The notes under the pieces were generated by a model. It was not told where the DNA came from, did no database searches, and saw only the letters and a list, made by a program, of their open reading frames with translations. This document shows positions 23,201-36,232 of a stretch of 64,000 nucleotides of DNA, in pieces. Source of the stretch: Undaria pinnatifida. Taxonomy: Eukaryota; Sar; Phaeophyceae; Laminariales; Alariaceae. Both the position numbers and the translations under genes were made by a program. Location of the stretch: contig JABAKD010000010.1 of NCBI GenBank assembly GCA_012845835.1, positions 8,985,599-9,049,598 on the forward strand, read 5' to 3'. The stretch's first letter is position 1. Each line of letters starts with the position of its first letter.

Positions 23201-26200
23201 TCGAAGTACCATGTGCTTGACGTTGCAGCCGCTGTCGTTGCCACCACCCTCCCCCGTTTGGCTGCCTCCGCCGCTGCCGCCGCCATCACCCGACCTCCCC
23301 TCCTTGCTAGGCTGACTTACCTCCTCGCCAGGTCCAAGAGATGAGGGCGGTGGAGGCTCAACTCAGATCGCTTCAGGTAAGCAAAGAGAGTGCGCATGCC
23401 CCGCGCACACGGCGGCCACAATGAGATACCTGGCATATCGTACGAGTAGTAGACTTGGGACGAGCAATGATGGCCTGGTTTAATTTGGAGCTGTCGCCCG
23501 CCTCGTCGCTCCATGCATGCTGCGCATGCCTCGCGGCGGGAAGGGGAGGGAGGGGGAGGGGGTGAGCTTTTGTTGGGGTCGAACGCTCCGGCGAGGGGGC
23601 AAATGTTCATGTTCTCGTTGCGGAGGCAGGCAAGCAGGTACGCGGACCGAACGCGCCTCTCCCTGGTAGAAGTGAGATCTGGGTATGCGTCTCGTGCACG
23701 TGAATACAAACCCCTTTCCATGAGTCGGCTTGGCTTGTGCCTGCCTGTGATTGACCCCTCTAGTCATGCCCAAGCTTTCGATGGTTCGGCTTGTCCAGTT
23801 ACTGTTTCTTTTTTGTTGCACTGTGATGTAAATTTGACCTCTCTTGGTGGTCAGGAGGAACACGACATCAGCGACCGCCTCCTGCACAACATCGCGCAAG
23901 AGGCGACGTGGGATGCTTCCGCCAGGTGTGACGCGATGCGAGTTGTGCGATGCGTGTTTCGTGTGCCTCGTTTCATTATGAAGACAAGCCATTTTTGTTA
24001 GTATAATTCCATCTCGCGCAGTAATTGCCGCTTCCTTCCGAGCGGTTCTTCGCGTGGTGTTTTTCGACTCGTATGATAGGCTTCCTGCTTTTGATTGGTA
24101 ACACCGCAACGCACGAGTCCCCGTGGGATGCCACGCTTGGCCGGCGGCAGTCTTTCACCGTCGTTTGTCAGGCTAACCGTCACTGCCGCTCGAAGTTTGC
24201 TGTGCGCTATGATATGCGCGTTGAAGTATGGTCTTCGACTACGTCCAGCGCCTAAGACGCTTGTGTGATTCTCGGGCGCTGGTTGCATTTTTGTCGCATG
24301 CTGTGCGCGTTTTGTCCGGTGAAGTGTCGCTAACGTTTTTTTTTGTGGTTGTTGTTTGTAGGGCGAAGGATGACCGGCAGGCGAATGTCCAGCTGCCGCT
24401 TTCTGCCGTGGAGCACATGCAGGCGTTGGTATCGCGGTCAGGGGTCGGCGGGGACTCGCGGGTGATGGATGTGGGAGCCGGAACGGGAATACTCCTACGC
24501 TTCTTGCAAGGCGCCGGCGTGGACCAGGTACAGTAACCCCTCTATTACTGCATAAATTACACCGCAGTATTTTCATTACTTTTTTCCAGACGGGTACATT
24601 AATAAATTGATGTAATAATGCAGAAATGATGCCACGCCTTTTGCAAGGAGGTTGTCCGAGCAGGTACATGAACCTCTTTACGCCGGCAGAAAATATCCAC
24701 TCTGTTTTCAAGTAGTTTGTCTCCCAACCAGGGGTGAATTTCTAAATATTCCAAATTGCGTGAAAAAAGACGCCCGCCCTGGTGGTGGTGTGGAGATTAA
24801 GCCTGACAGAACTGCAAGTTTTACGTACACGTTTTGGGAAGAAGTACGAACAAAGAAAATTACAGTCAAAGGGCCATGGCCGCGACGCTCTGCCTGATCT
24901 TGTGCGACGTTTCGTCCTGAGTACGATAGATTCGAAGACCGATTGACACCGGCGGCATTTCGTTTTGTGATGACTCGGCGCGTGCCTCGTGGGACTGTAG
25001 ACGGTGTTTGTAAGGGTACTGCGTGGAGTTGTGAACGTTAATGAAGGTGCCACGTGGAGAATGGCCATGTGTTGGTGACCACATTATTTAGGTCGAATCG
25101 CCGAGGCGTCAGGAGCGTGCTGGGCCCAAAATGCGCCCAAACAACACATGTGCAAGCCAGCCAGGTATATTCTACCGCGACGGGCTGTCTTTCTGATTTT
25201 GTTACACACTATCTCCTTGTACGGTGCCGCTGAAAAAAAACGAGAGGCTGCATTTCGGTGAACCTTTACGGCGACAAGCTTTCTCCAGCATCGCTTGTAC
25301 TGCGCGCAAGCAGAAGCGGTGCATGGCATGCGGCGGCACACCTCCTTTCGATAGTTTTTTTGGTCACTTGTTACTGTGGCGCCGGACCATCGTGTGCGGC
25401 CACTCGCCTTCGGCCTCTTGCTGTACGCGCTATCTCTCCTAAACCAGACGCTGCTGCTGGGTTTCCCATGTGCAGGATAATTTCGTCGGGGTGGACCTCG
25501 CGGCTGGTATGGTGGAGGTGGCGAAGGAGCGTTATCCCAAGGCGACATTTGTTCAGGTATTTCGTCTCCCGAAAAAACAACTATTAAATACCTCGTAGAA
25601 GTCAGGGCCTTTTACGGGTCATGATCCGGCTCGCGTGTCGGATCAGGAGGTGTTCGAAATCTCACGGATCGGGCCGGATCGGGCCGGATCGGGGCAAGAA
25701 GTTTTCAAAATATCACGGGTCGGGTCGGGTCAGGACTGACCCGATCCGACCCGCGAAAAGCCCCGGTAAAAATTTAGTAGTTATCCTATATCAGTATCGT
25801 ATTTACATCATACCAGGAGAACGAAGCTAACCAGGGCGGTACACTGCAAGAGGTGGCGACGAGTTCGATTTGGATGTGTTTGTCGCGACGCTGAAAGGCG
25901 GAAAGGATAGCGGTGTTGTTCGTTGACGGTTTCAAGTTTTATCGTCTTGCGTACTCGTAACGCAAAATATTGGATTTTCCGGTGTCGTCGTGTGATTCGC
26001 TTCGCGTTTTGATAAGAAGAGCGTTTTGGTGTTTTTTCTCGGCGGAATTGTCTTGCGCGCGATCGTTGCGTCTTGTGCCGGAGATCGACACTGACGCCGA
26101 GAAACAATCTGCTGCGCATAAAAAAACGCCTCATCGAATATACGCGCGTAGCTGCTTCGCTCCAATGCCCTCACGCAATACAGGCTTTGCGGAACTTCTG

Positions 26201-27505
26201 TCGCCCTGCCCCCCCCCCCCCCTGCCCTCCCCCTCCCCGCCCCCAAGACGCAGTGATGAAAACAAACTGGTGTCTACATCTAAGGAGCACAGGCAGGCGC
26301 CGTGAGTAGCACACAGAAAGTTTCGCATCGGCCCTCATACATTCCGTTTTCAAGCGTTGCAGAATCTCGTCGCTGTTAATCTTGTGTGAGGTCGGCCGTA
26401 CTTCAAAAACCTTTCGCCTGACCCTGCGTCTGCGTCTGTGGCTGCGCGCGCTTGACAGGGCGATTTTTTGGACTACTGCCGCGATCAGCCGTCGCCGGGG
26501 GATTTCACGCACGTGTTTTTTAACGGGTGCCTGCACAATTTTCTGGAGCCCGGAGAGGCCTTGGTGGGGGCTGCCAGGCTACTGAAACAGGTGACTCCCG
26601 CCCGACCCATAGCGATGCGTATCGGCCATACTATGTGGCCTATTTCGATCAAGCGAACCGCCGCCATCGCGGAGAACCTGACGGCCTGCTATATATTGCC
26701 GACCAGGCCACGGCATGTCCGCAAATCCGACCTTTCGTAAAATACTTTTCAGGTGTGGTGCTGGAGGAGGGGGGGCGGACGGGTGGATAGGGAGGCAGCG
26801 CGTGAAACATGGGTGGTTTAGTTCACCGACGCGGTGCGCCTGCCCTGCCTCACTGGTAACCCGGCGTTTTCATGTCGCTGCGCTGTGCATGCTGTGCCGC
26901 GCTTGCTCTGCCGCGTCTTCACAGGGAGGCAAGATAGTCATCAGCCACCCCAAGGGGGCATCCAATGTGGATATGCAGAGGCGGGCAAACCCCATGCTCG
27001 TCCCCAACCGACTACCGACAGAGGCGGTGAGCGCACGCGACTTTTTGTCCGGGATTTACTTGCGCGCACGGTGGTGTCGGCTACATTTCTTTTCCCTTTC
27101 ATTTGTGTTTCTCGCCAGGCGTCGATAGACCGGATCCTGTCGCCAGACCCAGGGTAAATCGGCTCTGGCTACCCGTATCCCTTTCGAGAAATTACAGCAG
27201 CCTCTGACGAATCCTGCGAGTGGTATCGGTGTGCGTAGAATGGAATGGTGCGGATGCGAGTTCAGTGGCGACACGTAAAATCCGGCCCTCGTTGCCCCCT
27301 CCCCCCTGCCTACCCCCATTCTTTCCTTCCCTCTGCCCACCCGCGAATTGGATGCCAACGTTTCATATTTCAGGACCTTGAAAGGGCTTGCGAGGAGATG
27401 TCTGGATCGATCGGTGCGAGCATGAAAGTCATTAAGAATAGTCGGGGAGACGGGGAGCCGCCGGGGGCGGGCTACCTCCAGGTCCTGCAAAAATTTCATC
27501 TTTAA
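20215..27505 (+). CDS. Class I SAM-dependent methyltransferase, probably plastid-targeted, ten exons
   Basis: Exons: 20215-20380, 20682-20809, 22760-22909, 23332-23376, 23855-23925, 24362-24527, 25476-25556, 26459-26590, 26925-27026, 27374-27505. All introns are GT-AG and every phase joins, giving 390 aa. The N-terminus has a hydrophobic signal peptide, then VTAYLSGGGVRAP; cleavage before Tyr and a basic, Ser/Pro-rich stretch resemble heterokont plastid targeting (ASA-F type). Residues 99-186 are charged and partly coiled-coil-like. SAM-binding motif I is VMDVGAGTG (221-229), with an acidic residue in GVDLA (247-251). Then come GDFLDY (270-275), FFNGCLHNF (289-297) and GGKIVISHP. LPTEA joins DLERAC directly. 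The substrate is unknown. Intron 2 is 1950 bp and could hide an extra exon, although phases do not require one. Intron 7 carries a small hAT-type element. Confidence 0.88.
25603..25765 (+). mobile_element. Miniature hAT-type element in methyltransferase intron 7
   Basis: The ends, CAGGGCCTTTTACGGGTC on the left and GACCCGCGAAAAGCCCCG on the right, are diverged versions of the ends of the fabF intron 1 element. The inside is a short GGATC/GGGTC array. Flanking 8-mers GTAGAAGT (25595-25602) and GTAAAAAT (25766-25773) agree at six of eight positions, as expected for an aged target duplication. Confidence 0.65.
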
Positions 27506-30500
27506 CATGTTCCTCGGGCTATAGCGGTTGGGAGGATGGCAGGCTGGGGCTTCCATGTGTCGCACGCCAAGCCCGCGAGCTTTTGATTTTTTCTTGCCAC
27601 CATCGTTTTATTTGTTTTTTGGGGGCGGGAAGAGAAGAGGGTGCCCGCACGAGAGCAGCTGAGGAAACCGTGTGTTTGCCTGGTCTCACGATATTGTACG
27701 TGCAAACACAACCATTTTTTAAGGGTTTGGAGTAATATATTTAGTTTGGAGTAATATATTTCGTTGTTTTTTCGTTCTATCTTTGAGTAATATATCTAGT
27801 TGTCTTGCGTTTCGTTTTGTGCCGTGCTGCAACAAATATTGTGGTGGTAGTTATGGTGGTAGTGGTGGTAGAGATCCTGCGTCAGTGGTGCCCGTGTCTG
27901 CGTTAATATATTTTCTTTATGTTCCCATGTACGTGGGCGGCCGGACTGAATATAATTGTGGTAGGCGGCGACAGAGTTTTGTTGTGTACCTTTGGAGGCG
28001 GGCACCGTCGGGACACCCATAATCTCGACGTTTTTTTCTATTCGTTTTGAATTTATTATAGGGAAACATCGCGCGGTGTCATGACCCCGCACTACGTCCC
28101 GAACTGGACGTTAAATAATCGCAATCACTCCCGATTTCCGCCTGGAGGAGTATCGAACGTGAGGCAGGTCGAATACATGCCCATCTCGCTTGTTAATGGT
28201 GGCCGGCGCCCTTGGTGTTGCAGACGAAAATGTATGAAGTTGCACTGAGAAGGGCTTCCCTGGACAGATTGGTGTGGACATCCGTGTACGCAACTTTCCA
28301 CTTCTTCAGAGCGTCAGTTGCAGGAAATAGCCGACGATACTTTTTCCGACGTAACCGTGTTAAAACCGATTACAATCCCCCCTATTTGGATCAAAATAAA
28401 ACAACAAAATATCCGAACTTTGGTGGGACACCAAACCAAGGCAAAAAGCGGTGAAGTGCCAATATTTCTCGCGATGAATGGGCGTTTTGAACGGATAACC
28501 GCTGAAAAAACAGCGCCACGAAACGTCGGCTTGCGTGCAGCCCCGATAATGGGTTGGTCTGGTGAGCAGTTACGTCGTTTAGATTTGCACGTGAGCACTT
28601 CCTCGGGTGGGAGGCAGGCCTCGTGAAAAAGACTGTAATTTTGCAAAAACAATTTTCCGATGCTGGTCCGTGACGTTTCGTGGCGATTGGTATCGTGCGT
28701 TTGGCTCTCTGACGGGGTAAAGTCCCGCGGATGCTCTCCATGTAATAGATGGCGGCATTCATGCGGCAAGAACAGAAGGTGGACCCCCCCCCCCCTATAA
28801 TCTGATTATGGGATCTGCTTTGGTCGATAGGTTGTTAGTCCGTGGAATCTCCACCTACCACGTCCAATGCTTCTCACTCGGGCTTGATACTGATCGCCTC
28901 CTCCCATCAGCGATCCCTCTGTCTCCCTCGACTAACATCCTTCGACCAAAAGGTCATCCCTTGCACTACATGGGTCGTTAGGTTGCTAATCCAGAATTTC
29001 CATCTGCCACGTCGAATACTTCCATTCCAACGTGATGCTGATCGTCTCCTCTGACCAGCGTTTTTCTCTGTTACCCTAGAGTGACTAATCCCTAATCGGT
29101 TGATGACCCCTTTCACTGCATCTACGTCCATCCATTCGATCCGACCCAAACCTACCGGTACTCCGCCGTTGCGACATGCACAAACAATACGCAATGCATC
29201 AAGTGTGATCACGCCACGACTCAAACACGCAACTCCTACTCTTGTCGCCTCCACCGCTGAATAAAAAAAGAAAGCCAAGCATTCACACGTCACACGCAGA
29301 CAGGCGCGAATGAGTCTGAACAAAATGTAACGCAGACCTCAAAACTTGCACCGGACCGCTGCCTGCTTTGCCCCATCAGATTGCACGCGCCACACACTAT
29401 GCATACGCCATCGAGCAGCCATTCAAGCCGAGCCCGTACGCGCGATTTCTTACTCGGGAAGGTGTATCATAATCGATTTGCGATGCAACAAGTACATCAC
29501 AGGTGAACAGACTAGACAGAATAAGTGAAACAAACTGAAATATAGTCTAATTGAACAACTGCCCGACGATAAACTAACTCACTTAAGGCCCTCCCCCCAT
29601 CGGCGTAAACTTCCCGCCTAACCGCACCCACCCTCTCCGAGAGCAAGAGGAATGAAATGAAGCCCCCCTTTTTCCCGGTCGGACTGCTCCTTCCTTGCCC
29701 GTTTATGCTATACGTTTTCTTGTAACTCCACCCGACGCTCTGCCGTCCACCCGCCCGACACTGATCCCAATAGCGACCCCTTCAAGGTGCTTCCTCCCTC
29801 GCCCGCACCATCCCACCCACCCGCCCACCAACCGACCCGCCGCCTCTCCTCAAGAGCAAGAGGGGGCGGGGCGTCCCTCTGTTCTGGTCCCCCCCCCCCC
29901 CCCCCCCCCTCTCTATATCCTCTACCCCTCCCTCCACTACTATCGTCCGAAAGGGAGTGCCACCATCGCTTGCCCAGCACCGGCCTTAAGCGACGCTAGT
30001 CCCCAAAATACACGTAGAATGCCCATCATAATCCACACAGCGCTGCGTGCGGCTGGGGTGCTCCGTATTTAGCCAACAACCGGGACGCGGTGTGAAAAGG
30101 CGGCAAACACAGCACAGCGTACAACACCTACTAGAAGCAATAGTCGTGCAAAACGAATACATGCAAAAAATACCAATGCCTAAATAAACTATAAAGATAA
30201 CCAAAACGAAACAAAAGAAAGAAATTGCGAAGATCTGAAAACACGAATGCAGCACAATATGGTTACAAACTACAGCATGCAACCCAATGCCAACAACCGT
30301 TACGCGGTTTGGAAGGAAAACACACACAGCAAAGCGTGCAGCATCTGCTGACGCTCGATACACACATATATATAAGACGCTATCGATTGAATTTTTCTAT
30401 CTTTCGATCCATGAACAATAGCAAATTATGAAGCTCTTAACACGTTGTTTACTACACCTAAAATCTGAGTTGCATAGTACATGTAACATCAAATCTTCTA

Positions 30501-30535
30501 GAATAACAAACATTACCAAGCGGGTGATTTAAATG
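27506..30535. other. Intergenic region; no supported gene
   Basis: This holds the 3' flank of the methyltransferase (with an AGTAATATAT repeat near 27730-27800), a GGTGGTA tract (27840-27875) and C runs (28783-28795, 29889-29910). A partly repeated segment at 28810-29060 contains GATCGTCTCCTC and CCACGTC blocks. One plus frame at 28318-28626 looks fairly protein-like but begins at TTG and is not recognised. Confidence 0.4.
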
Positions 30536-31570
30536 GGTGTCTTCTTGCTACAACCGTCAGATTCGTCCCCTTCAAGGGTTTACAGTTTCCGCGCACATAT
30601 TGAAATGCCCCCCCCCCCCCGATCCCTCTTGTTCGAACGCCCCACCTGAAATCAAAATATACCTGGGTAGTAAACGCTACCAGCCAGCCGATATTATCTC
30701 GTTATCCTTCTAGCCATCTATGACGTAGCTCCAACTCATCTCCCCCCCCCTTTGTTCCCCGCCCAGTTCGTTCAAACGCCCCACTTACAATCAAAATCGG
30801 CCAGAGTAATAAACAGTTCTACGCAATTGATATCACGTCATTATCTTTCTAGCCATCCATAAAAAAGCTTTCATTCATCCCCCCTCCCCCCCTCCAACAC
30901 CTCCTCCTTCCCCACATACGCGCGATCGGAGTATCACACACAATGTTGCCAAGATGATTTTCGATCAAATCTTTGATCTCATAGCTGGAGTGTATTTTAA
31001 TATTATATGTGACCTAAACCTCTTGAAAACCCTTCCCCCCCCCCCCCCCCCTTTTCTTTTTTTCTCTTCCTCGCTCTCTCTTGCTCAAACGCCCCACCTA
31101 ATATCGAAATTCGCCAGAGTAATAAACACTTCCACACACTGGATATCACCTCGTTATCTTTTTAGAGCCGTCCATGCCGCTGCTGCAATTCCCACCCCCC
31201 CCCGCCCCCTCCTTCCCCACCACCCGCACCATCACCTAGACCTAGCACCACGCGTATAGCAAGCCCCTACATCTATGCGACCTAAAGCCCTGCCCCCCCC
31301 CCCCCTCACACACCTTCCCCCCCCCTCCCCCACAAGAAATATTTATAGTTTCCACGCACAAATTGACCTGCCCCATCCGTCCCCTCCCCCCCCCTCCCCC
31401 CCTCCCGCCCCCCTTTTGATCAAAATCAGGCCCCCACGTCCTTAAAAACTCCGCCCTCCCCTCACCGGATATTCGACTTACAGGATTCACTTGATAAACT
31501 GATGCATTTCCTTCCACAGCTGTCAGATTTTGTTCCCCTCAGAAACGGGTTTTATAGTTTCCGCGCACAG
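30536..31570. repeat. Diverged tandem family with CAAACGCCCCACCT units and poly-C
   Basis: Units containing CAAACGCCCCAC, then ATCAAAAT, then CCAGAGTAATAAAC and GATATCAC(C/G)TCGTTATC recur near 30640, 30775 and 31085. Each is joined to a poly-C tract. Outer copies of a CAGATT(C/T)(G/T)T...TTTCCGCGCACA block lie at about 30560-30595 and 31525-31570. No coding sequence was found. Confidence 0.6.
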
Positions 31571-31609
31571 ACTGCATAACATCACCCTGTTGACCCTGAT
31601 AGCTACACT

Positions 31610-31745
31610 GTAGTGGCAAGGGGAGTCGCCGACCTATATCCTTAATGAGGATACACAACCCGTAATACGCGCGATCGGAGTATCACACACAGCTTGCAAA
31701 GATGAGTTTCGACACAACATTCGATCTCACAGCTGGAGTGTATTT
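31610..31745. repeat. Dispersed repeat, inverted copy of 43-180
   Basis: Reads in reverse complement of the window's left end, including the GGAGTCGCCGACCTATATCC and GATCGGAGTATCACACACA blocks, then ATGAGTTTCGA and CTCACAGCTGGAGTGTATTTT. The last block also occurs at about 30957-30995. Confidence 0.65.
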
Positions 31746-32875
31746 TTATTTTTATAATATAATACTACAGTAGGCGCTCGGCTACAAAGCAAAAACTTGA
31801 CAGCAAACAAGAAGCGCAAAACAAACGAATATGAAAACAAAAACAAATGCCGTAATCTAAAATATATAGGCGCTGTATCACATGTGATAACACGTAAAAG
31901 AAAAAGAAAATAAGCCATACTAGAACAAGAAAAAATGTAAAAACAACATGATGCAAAATGCAATACAATGCGACGAACTCCAGCCAAATGCATGGTCACA
32001 CAAGACCCAAGCACAAAAAAAATGCAGCTATGAAACAACATGCAAAAACACAAACAAGCGAAGCCCGCAACGCTCTCCACACCAACCGTGAGACACTACT
32101 CGTATAAGACAGACGACAATGGACATCGCGGCTTTTTGTGTACGGGGACCTTCATGAATGCACGCAGCTCTGATGAAGCAGGAGGCTTCTACCTAAACCG
32201 GCAATAACGCCATCCTACAACAACAATAAAACGAAGAGGGAGAGGGGGAGGGAGGGAGGGAGAGAAGGGGTAGGGGGCAAACAAAAAAACAAGCTAAATC
32301 CCGGCGGGCGCGGTGCAACGCAAATGCAAAAGCTGCACGGCGCCCACCAGTCAAGATGCTTGCTTCAACCGACCACTCTACCGATGTAGGACACGCGACG
32401 GTCGCACGTGGCACGGCGCCAGCCTCGAACAATTGCATCACGAAGGGGCGTGGACCGTAAAAGGTCCCCAAAACACGGCATACGCTCAGCTCCGGCACGG
32501 TGCCCGTATGTACACTCCGCACACCAGCCTGGACTAAGAATAATGTACAATGACTGCCCCAACACCAGACACACTCCCTCCCGAACCCCACATCCCAACA
32601 TGCAGCATGTCTTCCACCCTGGCAAGGTACCTCGCACATGTCATACAACAGTGCCAACACCAGGCTGGACGAGAGGCCACATCGACCGATCGTACTCTTT
32701 CCCTACATCGTCAACGCTGCGCGACGTACATAAAACCGTCCGCCCAAACATTTTGGCGCGAAATTTCGATTATCCTACTGTTGTTATCGCACCAGGTGGG
32801 CAAATAAAACAACGTGACGAGGTAGGCCTACTTTCTGCTGTGAACGAGATGATACAGCTACTGTAGTGCTACCCC
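31746..32875. other. Unassigned sequence
   Basis: Moderately long open frames occur on both strands (minus 32193-32660, plus 32408-32866). Neither has a recognisable domain, and both run over the same low-complexity DNA. The A-rich part at 31750-32060 looks non-coding. Confidence 0.35.
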
Positions 32876-32876
32876 A

Positions 32877-33690
32877 GTCATGTCCCCTCTCCAATCCAAC
32901 TAGCAAAACAAAACATCACAGATAACAGGCCGGTCATTTTATCCTTAACGAAACAGATACGGCCAGAGCCACCTTTTGTCTTCTCTCTTATTTCTACTGT
33001 GAACACAAACAGTAAAACCTGTGCTCACGTGCATCCTACCAATACCGTTTTCCTGAATGTACCTGTACAATACATACAGCTACAGTAGTAGTGCTAATCA
33101 ACGACCGGTCAGTCATGCCCCCCCTCCAATCTAATCCAACAAAACAAAACATAACAGATGACAAGCTGGTCATTATATCCTCAACAAAACAGATACGGCC
33201 AGAGCCACGTGTCATCCTCTCTCTAAGTTCTAATGTGAACACAAACAAAACCTGTGCTAAAGTGCATCTTATCAATAATGTATTCCTGAATATATCTGTA
33301 TGATACAGCTACAGTAGTGCTATAACCCATGACCGGCCAGTCATGTCCGCTCTCCAGTCCAACCCAACAAAACAAAACAGGACAGATGACAGGCCACTCA
33401 TTTCCCTTTACCTTATATCCTTAACAAAACAGATACGGCCTGGGCCACCTGCCATCTCTCTAATTTCTACTGTGAACACAAATAAAACCTGTGCTAAAGT
33501 GCATAATATCAATATTGCATTTTGAGTATATCTGTATGATACTACTACTGTCCGCTCTCCAGTCCAATCCAACAAAAACCAAACAGGACAGACAACAGGC
33601 CAGTCCTTTCCCCTTCTACCTTACCTCCCAAACAAAAAATAAGCACCACCTGGGGCCAGATCCACCTCTTCTTCGTTCTTCCCGCCTCCA
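32877..33690. repeat. Tandem repeat, units about 205-235 bp, four copies
   Basis: Units start near 32877, 33112, 33341 and 33548 at an AGTCATGTCC(C/G)CTCTCCA-like sequence. They continue through CAACAAAACAAAACA, a GATACGGCC block, TCTACTGTGAACACAAA and AAAACCTGTGCTAAAGTGCAT. Copies differ by many substitutions and small indels, and the last is partial. The array is satellite-like and non-coding. Confidence 0.8.
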
Positions 33691-35214
33691 AAGCAAATGA
33701 AAAAAAGAGTGTCACGGGCGAGGAGGCGCTACCTCACCCTCCACAATAGCAAAAATAATTAGATGCCATATTGCAGTACCGGTTGGAATAAAACAGCATT
33801 TCGGGCGAGCACTTTCCTCCTCTCCAACCTGTTTTCCTCCTCCATACCAACTTCTTCCCAAAGCCACTTCATTTCCAAACGAACAGCACAGCATACGTCG
33901 TACGGGTGAGGATCATCTCCCCTTGGCGAAAACAAATGTCAGAAAAAAAAAAAAAATAAGGGGCGAGTCGCTTCTTTCGCAAAAAAGAAGAGAAAAAAAT
34001 AACGAGAGTTCCATATTCCCACTATTGATAGCTATAAAAGCTTCAGCAGCGGAAAAGGTAAAGAGATAGTCTAAAGATAGTGGGTGAGATCCAAGCCTTC
34101 AAAATAAAAGTGGTCTCTGAAAGATATACAGTGGCCGGAACCATGGGAGCATATCTCTACCTTTCGCTCCCCCCCCCAAAAAAAAAGCGCATGATGGACG
34201 AAAGCCAGCTCCTCTCGAAGAATCAAAAACACGCACATCTGCTGAGAGCGTTTCTTTCGACTGCTTTTCTTTGCGTGTTCCTGGCTCCATAGCCAGACGG
34301 TTAGAGGTGTGGGAGTGGGTTTTGAGGAGCCGCATCTTCGATTCTTGGTCTAGTTCGTAGAACCGGAGTTTGCCCGAATCTTCCATATTTCTGCATATGC
34401 GACTCAACAGGGTGGGCTAGTGTTAAGATACGGCCTCGAAAGGCCTGTAATTATCCGAATTTGAGATCATTGGAATGGGTTTCGTATGATAAGGTTGGCG
34501 TTTTATGTTCGGGAAAGTTAAGAAGTAGATCGGAGGCACGTGCCTCCGATCTCAGAAGCTATCCTGGGCTCTGGTGGAAACGAATAAAGCTACATCTCTA
34601 CGAAGGAAACGAAAGTGAGTACTCTCCGAGGACCTGCTCAATTGGCAGACCTGCAAGGGGCACTCTGTGTCCGCACCTATAACTTCACACATCCCTGATC
34701 TTTCACGGGTGCAGAAAACGGTGTGTGAAATGCCCAACAGCCTTCAGGGTCCTCCTGGAATTGGCAAAAAGTGTCCACGATGGGACACCTCAGCCGTCCA
34801 CCCCCGAAAAATTGCCACCATGAGTGAGTCCTACTTTTCCACCTAAAAAAAGAAGAAAAAACCGAATGGGCGAAACCTGGCCGGGCGAGCCACGTCTCGA
34901 ACAACACAGTAGTATATGAAAAGCATCTGTCCTCAAGAAAATCCATCCATCGATCCACTTATGTCCTGACCCCAGTCGTCCATAAATCCATCCCTGCCTC
35001 CCTCGAAAGGTGCAAAGGGTGCGGGTCGGCGCGCACTGCCGAGGCCATGGCCTTCATCTCCAAAATGCCGTTTGGCTGTCAGCTTGACCATCGCCGGTGC
35101 CATCACCAACCACCATCACTACCGCCACTGCCATCGCACAAACACTAGCGAAGACAGGCAGGCAACCAATCTCTCTGTACGCGTCTCTCCCAAATAATGA
35201 CAGCCAAGAAGCGG
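33691..35214. other. Unassigned sequence
   Basis: No recognisable gene. Short C/A runs (34171-34188), an A run near 33942, and inverted fragments with GGCACGTGCCTCCGATC-type dyads (around 34515-34550). A stretch at 34290-34370 has weak A-box and B-box resemblance but does not fold as a tRNA. Confidence 0.35.
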
Positions 35215-35957
35215 GGGAATGGAATGCAACTACACCAACAACGACTCCATCTCCCCGTCTTCCCCACCCCCCCCGTGGGGGCTGGGGGGTGGGAGCAAGG
35301 TGGGCAACGCAAACACCGGAGGCATCGATATATATCCGATCGAGCTGTTGTACAAAATAGTCACCCGGCCAGACAACAAGAAAACGATATGTCTGCCACA
35401 CCCATCGCCTCCATCGCGTCTACACGTGTACCCACCCCACCCGCCCCTTCCCTTCTCCCCGCGGGGGCCGGGGGGCGGGAGAAAGGTGGGCAACGTAACC
35501 ACTGGCGTCATCGATATATAGCCGAATGCACTCTTCTACAAAATAATCGCCCGATCAGACAATAATAAGATCATATGGCTGCCACACCCATCACCTCCAT
35601 CGCGTCTACACGTGTGCCCACCCCACTCCCTCCTTCCCTTCCCCCGGGGACCGGGCAGTGGGGAGCAAGGTGGGCAACACAAACACCGGGTACATCGTTT
35701 TATAGCGGAACGCGACGTTCACAAATCGAGTCGGCCGGTCAGACAAGAAGAAGGTCGACAGGATCACCGAGCCCATCGCTTTCATGGCGCCTACACGTGT
35801 GCCAACCCCGGCCTCTCCTTCCCTTCCCCCCGCGGGGACCGGGCGGCGGGAGCAAGGGGGGCAACGCAAACACCGGGTACATCGTTTTATAGCCGAACGC
35901 GACCTTTACAAACTGAGTCGACCGGGCAGTCAAGAAGAAGGCGAAATGGCTGTGCCC
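35215..35957. repeat. Satellite array, about 186-bp unit, interrupted by copia-1
   Basis: Copies of the CACCCATC(G/A)CCTCCATCGCG block start at 35399, 35585 and 35770, with a diverged unit before them. Each unit continues through CTACACGTGTGCCCACC, a GCGGGG.CCGG core, GCAAGGTGGGCAAC and CGGTCAGACAAGAA. The array resumes at 42219, beyond the copia-1 element, so the element inserted into it. Confidence 0.85.
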
Positions 35958-36232
35958 TATTTGTAGAATCCTGCCGAAGGTAGCTCTACCGACCGCGAGG
36001 TCGAAGCTTCAAGAGCATAGACGATAATCTTGCGTTAGTTGGTTCACAGCTTGGAGTGCCCCCGATAGGGGAGCATCAGATCACACAACCTACACACGAC
36101 TCACCGATGCAGAAGCGTCAATGGTCGACATACAATACATAAACAAAATACTTTGTAACCGTCAATCTCCGTATCTGATTAGCTTACGCGGTATCCTCAC
36201 AATTTGGCATCGATTGCAGAGACTAACGAACA
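35958..36232 (-). repeat. Copia-1 3' LTR
   Basis: Direct repeat of 41953-42218 (about 275 and 266 bp). On the element's strand it begins TGTT and ends AATA. The flanking 5-mers TGCCC (35953-35957) and CGCCC (42219-42223) look like a 5-bp target duplication with one change. The two LTRs differ at many sites, so the insertion is not recent. Confidence 0.8.

Noticed and set aside
27119-27153. Possible extra methyltransferase exon between exons 9 and 10
   Set aside because: It has good AG and GT borders but is 35 nt long and would shift the frame. Direct joining of exons 9 and 10 keeps phase and gives the sensible LPTEA-DLERAC junction.
28314-28769. Open frames on both strands, about 100-150 aa
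   Set aside because: No ATG on the more protein-like plus frame, no recognised domain, and no splice partners.
32193-32866. Opposite-strand frames of about 150 aa
   Set aside because: They overlap each other, and neither has a recognised motif or clear splice signals.
34290-34375. tRNA gene or second SINE head
   Set aside because: A-box and B-box matches are weak and the arms do not pair.
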